From Sipunculus nudus (lineage: Eukaryota; Annelida; Sipuncula; Golfingiida; Sipunculidae), in the NCBI GenBank assembly GCA_026874595.1, contig CM049317.1, forward strand, positions 56,668,618-56,732,617: a stretch of DNA of 64,000 nucleotides, given 5' to 3'. The notes beneath the pieces were generated by a model. That model ran no database searches. It worked only from the letters and a program-made list of their open reading frames with translations, and was not told the DNA's origin. Positions 55,600 through 64,000 of the stretch are shown piece after piece; the first letter of the stretch is position 1, and the number at the start of each line of letters is the position of its first letter. Position numbers and translations under genes: made by a program.

Positions 55600-55770
55600 T
55601 ATCTAACAATCTGGAAATGAAGTTCAACATCGAAAGAAGTAGATCAAATGGACCTGCAGGTGCGGTAGACACCGGGCCTTAATCCAGTGTCACCATAAAA
55701 TGACAGGAAGCGAGTGCTATACCGCCCTGTCACGTAGTCCCAAACCGCAGTGGAACTCTGTAGATGTAAA
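55600..55770. promoter_or_regulatory. Small GC-richer island
   Basis: Contains AGTAGATCAAATGGACC (TCF/LEF-like), ACCTGCAGGTGCGGTAG (CAGGTG E-box) and CCCAAACCGCAGTGG (RUNX-like AACCGCA). Low in repeats, no frame. Weak candidate regulatory DNA. Confidence 0.25.
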
Positions 55771-56430
55771 TACCTCGTTTAAAAATTTGATAAGTCAGCA
55801 TAAAAAATGCAGGCGAATACCTCCACAAAAAGATAAAAAAAAAGAAATTAAATGGATTGTCTAGGTCAAACTGGGACAGGTTATTTAAAATTGGATTGCA
55901 GAATCGAGAACATTTACTAAATTTTGTTTTACTGCCAGACAGATTGTTTTAAATTAGATACATTCAAATTCTGTCACACATCTGCGTCATGAATTCGCCG
56001 TATAAATGAAAACATGCATTTGAATTACAATTGATTTTTGTGTAGCAAAACTAAAGAATTATCGGCATATTTTTATTACACTAAACCGAACCAATGCTAC
56101 ACAAGTCACTATGTAATAATATTTGAAAAAAATACAGATTGTGTATGTGCACAAGCAGTAGTTGAGTCATATATGGTACAAATGGGTCACGAGTGTCTAT
56201 AGTTATTGCTAAAGTAAAGCCCTCATTCAACCCCATCCTCTTTTTAAAAGTGCCCCCCCCCCCCCGTGCTGCCGTGTTAACTTAAGCCCAATTGTTATTA
56301 TTAACTACAATTCAAATATGTATGCCATTAACCACAGTTACAACCGGAACTGGAAACTGTTCCAAAGAAAAGCAGTAATCATTCTTACTAAAATTGAAAA
56401 GGACAAAAAACTTTAAACATGTAATTTATT
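55771..56430. other. AT-rich spacer with poly-C
   Basis: A 13 C run lies at 56253-56265. Nothing else is recognised. Confidence 0.5.
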
Positions 56431-56433
56431 ACA

Positions 56434-56715
56434 GTGGCATTCGGCCAATGCAAACATTTCACGCTCAAACGCTCTGCGCTTTATAAATCATTGGCTTTGC
56501 ATCTGTTCGGGACTTATTATTCTGGAAATATTTTTTTCAACGATATGCTTAAGGGCCTTCAACCACTTGGCCTTAATAGAATTTTAATGCTACCAGCTGT
56601 TGAGACTTTACGATTTTTCAAAAATATTATAAATGACATGTCACACAAAATTTATAGCCTGTTACATACATGTAATGTATTAAACGACGTGCGCGTAATA
56701 TATTATACGTCATAA
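56434..56715 (+). other. 93-codon frame, probably not a gene
   Basis: The frame opens with MAFGQCKHFTLKRSALYKSL and is somewhat less AT-biased than other chance frames. It has no start context, splice signal or recognisable domain. The underlying DNA (GGCCAATGCAAACATTTCAC) has a POU-like ATGCAAA word, and later CATTGGCTTTGCATCTG. A regulatory reading is as likely as a coding one, and chance is most likely. Confidence 0.15.
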
Positions 56716-56798
56716 TGTTAATTAGAATAATTTTTATTGATGGCCATTCAGACACTTTTGGCAAACGGTGCTTAGTTAATTTTATTTTATAATGATTC

Positions 56799-56843
<45 letters not shown>

Positions 56844-57019
56844 GCAGATGATATATTATGATTTAACTTTATTTTGCATGTATTTGATGCTAAGTATAAA
56901 GGGATTGACATAAAGTGTGTCATTGAAAATCTTGCTCCTGTGCATGCGCTTGTTAAGAATAGAATGATTATTTATGTGTTTGTTTAAAGTATAGTAAGAA
57001 AATTTATATTTAAGCTTAG
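56716..57019. other. AT-rich spacer with (TA)n microsatellite
   Basis: A (TA)n tract lies at 56807-56841. Nothing else is recognised. Confidence 0.6.
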
Positions 57020-57160
57020 CTAAGAAAACACTTTACCCAAAACCCGGACGATTGTAAATCGGAATTTGTTTGGACGGAACCAGATTCGATTGAGAAGCGA
57101 AATGCGGGCAACGGGTGACGAGTAGATAACTCGCAGTTCGTAAATCTGACGACAGACGGA
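57020..57160. promoter_or_regulatory. Small GC-richer island
   Basis: AACCCGGACGATTGTAAATC through GAAATGCGGGCAACGGGTGA is CpG-bearing unique sequence in AT-rich surroundings. A 99-codon minus-strand frame covers it (57020-57319) but half of it is AT-rich spacer. Weak candidate element. Confidence 0.2.
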
Positions 57161-58559
57161 GCTGTTATGCATATATGGAATCATAATTGTTATATAATTT
57201 TTATTGTGGTAGAGAGTATATTTGAACTGTTTTTTTTTTTGTATATATTTATTGTATGCATAATCTATATGTCTAGATACCCAAGCCTGAAAGAAATCCG
57301 TGGCATTACTTTTTATCAAAATAACAAAATCAAATCTATTTGAAATTAAATTAAAAGTGTAGATGTGTTTATATACGCATCAATTGTAATACCGATTTTA
57401 AAGTTTTCTTTACATGTGTCTACGCAAGTCGGCTCGATAACTATCGCTTTTTGACGAACGATTTTTTAATAAATCACTTATTTCATTAAGTTATTGGCTT
57501 ACTAAATGTAAATTTGCTTAAAATGTATAATAAACAATTTTTAAATCATTTGCTTTTTTCTTTCATTTCTTTTTGGTTTATATAAACTGGACCAAGATGT
57601 TACATGTAAACAAAGACAGCATTAAATGTGTTCTGTGAAAGTAACTTATCACCAAAAGTTTTATTTGTAGATTTGGTAAATTTTATAACATTTGATTTGG
57701 GAGTTTGAGATTGAACACATCTATATTAAGAATCCATTTGTTTTAACAGATGCAAGTAAATGCACACATATAGACACTCCCGTATACACAACACATTTTT
57801 ATATATCTGTTATAAGAATATGTAAGTTTTTTCCTAATATATATTAATATATTTCTAAAACTCTACAGGACAGTAAATCTGTATAGTTATTATAAAAATT
57901 ATTATACGCGGAATATATAGAGAAGCTTTCGAAAACCTTCGAGACATTGGACTGGCATTCAAAATATATGGTCGTTTAAGCAATGATTAAAAATGAGCTA
58001 TATCTATAACAATACAACCTACCATCAATTTAAGTAAACAATAATATGTTAACTTTGTTAACCAACTACGTGTTTATTTTATCTGAACAACCTTTATTCC
58101 TTAGAATCAAGGTGTTCTGAAATTCATTAGGCGCAAATTTAAAGATTGCGGTTAAAGTTATTTTTAACTGTATTCTCGCAATCGGCGGCTCTCTATCTTT
58201 GGGAGATTTTTTTTAATGTGTAAGATGAGCATGAATGATGTTTACGCCAATTTCAACATATTAATTCAATCGAATTCATTGTTTTGGAAAATTGCATCAC
58301 CGTTTAGATTTTAATATTGTTTGGTCTTGGTTAAGTAGCAACATTCATTCCTACCACGACGTATGTAAATTTCACAAACAATCAATTAATCATGCCTTCT
58401 CCCAAAAATAAAAAAAAAATATTGCACCTGAACGATTTTGTTCAATACTCCTACTTCAGCTTAAAATTTACGGGCAGCTAAAAATAAAAATAAGGAACAC
58501 AGCTCAACGTGATCAAAATGCAACACTCCAAACAAATAAAAAGTAGCAATCATCATCCA
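57161..58559. other. AT-rich spacer, nothing recognised
   Basis: No gene, repeat array or transposon end was recognised. Confidence 0.55.
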
Positions 58560-59030
58560 GATTGATTTAGGGTGAAATGAGCCCTGCCTGCAGTAGATTT
58601 CAGGCAGATTAAAACTTTTTTATCCTTGCTTTTTAGCCCAATAATTCATCTCCTTTCGCTGAGCCCCGATGAAATGCTGAAGCAAATGGTGCTACCGATG
58701 GTGCGAGGTCAAGAGGTCACGACCCTGAGCAAGAGACAGGTGGTCCACGAGACTCCATGGCAACTGATTAATGACGTCGTCACGGCCAAATAGACCGTCC
58801 TGAAATCAACACACATGCCTGCCATGCTAGCGGCTTTGTTAATTTCAACCAAGACACGGTTTGAATAGGCCGAGACCGGATGTATTTAAACATATTTTTT
58901 TCTAAATCTCTTTTGTTATGATCAATGTATTTGCTCGCCATAGAGAGAATGTCATACGTACCAGTGTCCTTCTTGTCAGGAATTTTCATAAATGATTCGT
59001 GAAAGGATGACCCTTGATCTATTTCACTTC
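58560..59030. promoter_or_regulatory. Candidate conserved non-coding element
   Basis: Unique, GC-elevated sequence includes GAGCCCTGCCTGCAGTAG, TTTAGCCCAATAATTCATC, GCGAGGTCAAGAGGTCACGA (two AGGTCA-type half sites, as AGGTCAAGAGGTCA), AACTGATTAATGACGTCGTC and CACGGCCAAATAGACCG. The AGGTCAAGAGGTCA pair at about 58709-58722 is a DR2-spaced nuclear-receptor-type repeat. No frame resembles a protein. Confidence 0.35.
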
Positions 59031-59281
59031 ATTAAAGGTACCGTCTATTATTGAATATATTATCTACTTTTCAAGTCCTTGAGCCTATTTGAGACTGAAA
59101 TGAATAATATAAGTTCATTAATCGCTCATCTGTGAACTGGCGTACGGATTGATGCAAATGAGCAAAGGGTATTGCAATAAAACATTTAACAAGTAAATTC
59201 ATCGCATAGTACCAAACATGTCTCGCTGGTTCAGTCGTTTTGAGATCTGTATTGTTATATGTATATTTTATAACCCATCTG

Positions 59282-59322
<41 letters not shown>

Positions 59323-60039
59323 GTCACAGTTTTCCCCGAGACCAATTTGTTACAATATCAGATGTAATACACATGTATACATATAACAGGCATTTATATA
59401 AATTATTCATGTACATACATATCAGACATATATAGTGTATAATTATATATATATAGGTAATTCTTTGCAAGGGGCTATATAATTTTCTTAAAATGTTGTC
59501 AATCCAATGTCATTAATAGAAAGGAATTAAACTAATGTTGTTTATGTGTTTGATTGAATCAATTTGATTTATTGTTTTTATTGTACATAAAATCTTGAGC
59601 CCAGGATGTTTGGTAGGACAACAAACTTATCCTGTTTTGCCACAGTGGTTTTAAAAGAGCTCTGTCATGTAAACTTTAACATACTCCTGTTATACTTGCG
59701 AGAACATTTTTAATGTCTATTCATTTAATATATTTGTATATATTAAAGTAAGGATAATTAGGCGTGTGCTGCCTCTGTGAACTTATATTATAAATTGTTT
59801 GCGAAATAAAGACGTCAATAACATAAAACGCACTTAAATTATCCACAATATATGCATGTATATATATATATATAAATATAGATATATGTTATATATACAC
59901 ATATATGCAAGTATTAAAAACTAGGATAGAAGTCCAATCATAAAAAGAAACATTTAAACAATTTTAAATGTGTTCATACAAATATACGTACTCAAAATAA
60001 AAACTTAATTAATCTTTTCCAAAAGATTCATTCTTTTCT
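59031..60039. other. AT-rich spacer with (TA)n microsatellite
   Basis: A (TA)n tract at 59284-59319 and a shorter TATATA stretch near 59860-59895 are present. Nothing else is recognised. Confidence 0.6.
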
Positions 60040-60400
60040 AAACGCACTCTATTAATTTCATTTTTGATTTTACGGCCTTTTTCGGAGATTTCGAGAACGA
60101 AGCTTTTCCATAATTTTGGGGTGCGTCAAATAATAATAATTTCACGCTTCATAAGTGGGAGGGATCAACGGCTCAAGACATCCAATGGCAACAAACGATC
60201 GGTCTTCCTTATTGTTTTTTATGACAATGCATCTTCGTAAGCAGAAAATTAATTGCATGATTAGGAAAGAATGTCGAATTAGAACCAGCTCATGAAAGAT
60301 TAGCAGGGCAACATTTTTAATTAATTCAGGGCGCTTTCAATATTTGTCAATAATCTGGGATATGGCTAATCAACTTAAAGAATTGGTTGAATTCTTTAAT
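60040..60400. promoter_or_regulatory. Candidate conserved non-coding element
   Basis: Unique sequence with a dense mix of homeodomain and other words: GGGTGCGTCAAATAATAATA, GTGGGAGGGATCAACGGC, TTTATGACAATGCATCTTCG, AAATTAATTGCATGATTAGG, ACATTTTTAATTAATTCAGG and TTTGTCAATAATCTGGGATA. No frame and no simple repeat. Texture and motif density are typical of deeply conserved developmental enhancers, though this cannot be verified from one sequence. Confidence 0.38.
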
Positions 60401-61239
60401 TACTTCAACAGATTTGAATACTTATTAAATATGTCGTTTTTAATTTGATTATGCGCTTCACTTGCACAGCATGGGGGTTATTTTATGTGCATTTGTTTAT
60501 TTCGCGTCTGTAGGCCTCTTTGTTTGTTCAACTGGCATATGTTTATTTATCTATCTTGTTGTATGAGAAAGATTTGTACCACGGTATATAAATAAAGTTG
60601 TATTAATTAACAATGTAAATTAACAATGATAAATTTTAATATAAAACAGGTGTATGGCAGTTTTTAAGACCACATCACGTATACTGTATGGTTCATAGAC
60701 AACATAAGTTCACATGATTTTACTTAAATATTCCCCACTTGATCAACACGTGGGTTAACAGCAGTTAAAATAACCGGGAAAAGGGACATTCGACTATACC
60801 GAAAAAGTGAATATACATTAATTAAAATACACAGATTTTGTAATTTATAAATACTGACCTATTTAATTAATCTGTATTTTTAATCATATACCTTGAATCA
60901 TAAATCCAGTAAGAACTTTTCAAGCAAATCAAAATTTTTACCTACTTCAAAGTTAATGAATATAAATTAAAATTTATGGGCTGAATTAGAATTTTTAATT
61001 TCATCGAGGTTTTAAACAGATTTGATGAGATTGTGAGATAATTAAATGTTCATTGTATGTCAAAACGATGTGCCGCCAAAACATTAAATGTACTACACAT
61101 TAAATTATGTTAAAAGGTTAAAGCGCGTGACTTTTAATGTAAACAAAATTCTAAATTTACAGTGTGTTTTTTTTTTAAGAAAACGTTTTAGCTCGTTTCT
61201 GTTCTCTTTAAAACAAGATATCTAAGTATGAACTAAAAA
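60401..61239. other. AT-rich spacer, nothing recognised
   Basis: No gene, repeat array or transposon end was recognised. Confidence 0.55.
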
Positions 61240-61422
61240 CACAACAACTAGCACTACTGCTACTTCTGCTATACTACAACTAGTAGAAATAGTTCTGCTT
61301 CTGCTACGACTATACTAAAAATAATAATATTAAAAAGAATAATAACTACTACTAACAATAATCATAATAATAATAATAATCATCATCATCATCGTTAAAG
61401 TAATGGTAATAATTATAATAGT

Positions 61423-61487
<65 letters not shown>

Positions 61488-61610
61488 TAATAACAATAAA
61501 AATAATAATAATAAAAATAATAATAATAAATAATAATAATAAATATTAATTATAATTATAATAGTTATAATAATTATACTCATCATTATCACCGTCGTCG
61601 TAATAATAAA
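61240..61610. repeat. Compound trinucleotide microsatellite (CTA/AAT)
   Basis: Degenerate (CTA/CTT)n words run to about 61315, then ATCATCATC, then a long (AAT)n at about 61426-61540 with AAAAATAAT variants. A minus-strand poly-leucine frame is an artefact. Confidence 0.9.
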
Positions 61611-62098
61611 ACACAAAAATTAGAAGACAAACTTATAACAGAGATTCTGGGACGTGAGGAAGTGCTAACCGCAAAGTTAACATACGGTACTTACAAAATT
61701 ATATAAATAGGTAAATAAATAAGGAAATAAGTACTGCATGAAGTTATTAATATTATAATAGTTTTGTCAAAAGATTAACTAATCCCGACAAGAAATGTCT
61801 TGATAATTAACTTCTATTTATTTCTTATTCAATATATGAGCAAGATCCAAAATCCTGGAAGATTTCACAATCAACTTATCCAGATTTCTAAATATATCAG
61901 CCATAATTAATCCATAGTTTTTCATGAAAACTTGAATTCCTCGGGTCATCCACCTTTGTGCGAAACATAACACGCTATTGCATGGTTGACTGCAGCGCCA
62001 CCCCCTATCAACCGTCACTGCGTTACTCGTCTTGTGAATCAACTCATGCTAGATATTTTGCTTTGATAGATAGCACACACTATAATCTGTTTATTAAT
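61611..62098. other. Spacer, nothing recognised
   Basis: No element was recognised. A 74-codon minus-strand frame near 61818 is unsupported. Confidence 0.45.
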
Positions 62099-62106
62099 GT
62101 GATGCA

Positions 62107-62505
62107 CAGAGGCGTCAATTTGGGGGGGGGGGGGGGATGGGGTGTATCCTCCCTCAAACTTTTTGGGAAGGGGGAGATGGTCATTGTAATCACCCCCCCC
62201 CCCCCCTTTCAGGTATAATATTTATTTATTGCAAATGAAATATATTAATAAATCGAATTATCGACTTTATAAGTTAACTATTAAATATTACATCTGAACC
62301 TGGTTAAAAATTAACTTATACTAGAATCAAAATACATTATTTTCTAAACCTTATACTTTATTGTAATATAGTTGAAATGTGATTAAGTATATATATTTGA
62401 GATTTTTCAAACGGACGCTAAAGTTTAATTATATATATATATGTGTGTGTCTGCGATTCGTCCCCCTCCACCCCCCCACCCCCAGAGGAAAAATTGACGC
62501 CACCC
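62107..62505. mobile_element. hAT-like MITE with poly-G and poly-C arms
   Basis: The left begins CAGAGGCGTCAATTT and the right, reverse-complemented, reads GGGTGGCGTCAATTT, sharing GGCGTCAATTT. The 8-mers GTGATGCA at 62099-62106 and 62506-62513 are identical, the 8 bp target duplication expected of hAT. Next to the left TIR lies a 15 G run (62122-62136), and the right side is C-rich (CACCCCCCCACCCCCAG), so the TIRs are effectively extended by G/C homopolymer. A further 14 C run (62193-62206) lies internally. The element is about 399 bp and non-coding. The exact right boundary overlaps the duplication by a few bases. Confidence 0.7.
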
Positions 62506-62513
62506 GTGATGCA

Positions 62514-63109
62514 AGAATGTCAAATCTGATCTGACTGAAACCTACACAGTTTTGGTATTTAAGAACGAAGTATTTTAATGTAACAGGACGAACAAGCTAG
62601 TTGACAAAAATGCATAATTATGTAAACCAATAATTTGGGCCACAATTTGGACAGTCTCTTTATTTTAGATAAACCAATAGCAGTTGTTGATTGAGTTTTA
62701 AAGTATAATTAAACTTAAACTAATTAAACAGAAGGGATTTATTTTAAAGTCTGCATACGATTTTAATTGGACTCTAAAAAAAGCAAATGAAATCAATGAA
62801 ATTTATTCTAAAGAAAAAAAATTATAATTTGTAATTTAATAGACAATATATTCATATATTGATTCAATACGTATTAGTTTGGTACGAATATGTGATCAAC
62901 GTATAAAGCCCCATTTTGTTACACAAAGTTTTTATACAGAATTATATATCAATTAAAATGGTCCGAAAAAAAAAGATAATTTTCTTTTAAACCATCCATA
63001 ATAAAAATATATTCCTCATAACTGTATTTGAAAATATCTTATATGTTTTATATCAATTATATTAATAGGGTAAAGTTTATAAATATTAATTATAAATTAT
63101 CTCGTTTAA
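62514..63109. other. AT-rich spacer, nothing recognised
   Basis: No gene, repeat array or transposon end was recognised. Confidence 0.55.
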
Positions 63110-63560
63110 TATTCGAAATGACCGCGCGGTGAAATCGTACGTGAAGTCTCGCTGAAAATCACATAAACTGTTCACGCAACTGTATACGTATTACACGAAA
63201 ATTAATGACGTGGCGCACAACCTGCGGGCCAAGCCATGTCGAGTGCAAATTCTGAGGGCGAAAGAGACCTGGTGAGAATATGATTTAATAAGCGGCATGA
63301 TGATTTACCTAACTGCACTGAGTCGTTTAGTTCGAGTTCTTTACTCGGGTTTTCTGGTACAATTCTGTATCTCCGTCTCGTGCAGCTGTGTTTCGCTCTC
63401 CACGGAAACGGGCCCGAGGGAAATATATGTGTCCAGCTCACAGATCTTGAACGTTTAGGGTTGTCAGAAAAACCTGTCACAGTAGATAAATAACCCAGCG
63501 CCTTGGTCCAGTTTCTGGCCAAGACTGCTGCACGCTACTAGCTTAGATACGCCACCGATC
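63110..63560. promoter_or_regulatory. GC-richer island, candidate regulatory element
   Basis: CpG-bearing unique sequence (GACCGCGCGGTGAAATCGTA to ACAGTAGATAAATAACCC). It includes ATTAATGACGTGGCGCACAA, TGCGGGCCAAGCCATGTCG and ACGGAAACGGGCCCGAGGG. A 106-codon minus-strand frame (63202-63522) covers most of it. It lacks recognisable domains, and its length is explained by the lower AT content, so a gene is possible but not supported. Confidence 0.3.
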
Positions 63561-64000
63561 TTACAGCTGTTTGTGTATAGTAAACGTGTGTTCATCTGTT
63601 TGTTCCAGTGTACATGGAGTTTTGTGTATTTGTATATCATGTTTACTATGCGTAACTTGTGAATTGTCATGTTTGCTACCCTGTATGTTTCTTACATTAA
63701 AGAACAATTTACATTTGAAACCCACATTTTGTGAGAGAAAATCGCCGATAATACAGGCTGTTACACGAAAAATGACAAACATGCAGATGTAGGCAACAGT
63801 TGCAAGTAAATATACACAGAGATGCAGGTGAAATTATATAAATGTGTAGATGTATATACTTAAAACACATACATATACATATATATATTTTTTATATGCT
63901 CTTTTATATTATATTTTAGTATATCAAATTATATTACACTACATTTCATTACATGTTATATTAAATTATATTATATTGTGTCATAATGTGTTATATAATT
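63561..64000. other. AT-rich spacer to window end
   Basis: Two frames on opposite strands near 63561-63792 mirror each other and have no recognisable content. The last 150 bp are nearly pure A/T with TTATATTA words. Confidence 0.55.

Noticed and set aside
61422-61616. Poly-leucine minus-strand frame
   Set aside because: Translation of an (AAT)n microsatellite.
63202-63522. 106-codon minus-strand frame
   Set aside because: No recognisable domain; length is explained by the locally higher GC content of a candidate regulatory island.
1-64000. LTR retrotransposon, endogenous virus, Polinton or LINE
   Set aside because: No long terminal direct repeats, primer-binding sites, or frames resembling reverse transcriptase, integrase, capsid or polymerase were seen on either strand.

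Overview
This window looks like a piece of a large, strongly AT-rich animal genome, most likely a mollusc and probably a bivalve. That guess rests on several things. No open reading frame exceeds 126 codons and none resembles a known protein. Long (TA)n and trinucleotide microsatellites are frequent. Several short DNA transposons of the MITE type are present, as are tRNA-derived SINE pieces. There are also dispersed repeats of kinds I associate with bivalve genomes: tandem units built on TGACCTTGACCTTTGACCT, and a GTCCGTC-rich module ending in TCAGCTGAGCTAA. The taxonomic call is an inference; no gene here confirms it. I found no convincing protein-coding gene, rRNA or functional tRNA gene, no CRISPR array, and no LTR or other virus-derived element. 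The window reads as a gene desert or a very long intron. Layout: 0-6 kb is AT-rich spacer with GC-richer islands at about 75-300, 1030-1330 and 4060-5560. A minisatellite fills 6.38-7.36 kb. A GTAC-rich repeat lies at 8.35-8.76 kb. A 1.44 kb hAT-like element splits a (TA)n microsatellite at 8.95-10.39 kb. A 294 bp MITE with a 53 bp internal repeat sits at 10.96-11.25 kb. The 12-28 kb part alternates spacer, a 35/140 bp higher-order minisatellite (15.56-16.05 kb), a palindromic Tc1-like MITE (16.32-16.76 kb), a 148 bp tandem duplication (19.4-19.7 kb) and island-like stretches. Those islands are the candidate enhancers (17.1-17.6, 19.9-20.35, 23.3-24.5 and 27.0-27.5 kb). The 28-31.6 kb and 46.5-52.4 kb parts are two composite repeat clusters sharing the same modules. 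The modules are monomers centred on the palindrome GGTGGCGCCACC, monomers carrying DR1-type nuclear-receptor sites (second cluster only), and a terminal module with an oestrogen-response-element-like inverted repeat. Between them lie a tRNA-type SINE (32.5-32.9 kb), a Harbinger-like MITE (35.95-36.29 kb), an island followed by a plausible non-coding exon (38.6-39.13 kb), a twin CRE pair (43.65 kb) and another minisatellite (43.7-44.1 kb). The 52-64 kb part is spacer with islands at about 58.56-59.03, 60.04-60.40 and 63.11-63.56 kb, and a hAT-like MITE with poly-G/poly-C tracts at 62.1-62.5 kb. The most plausible host function is regulatory. Several GC-richer, low-repeat islands carry clustered recognisable transcription-factor motifs (PBX/MEIS, RFX X-box, SMAD, CREB, K50 homeodomain, POU), as expected around a developmental gene lying outside the window. 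Conservation could not be tested here, so all enhancer calls are inference.
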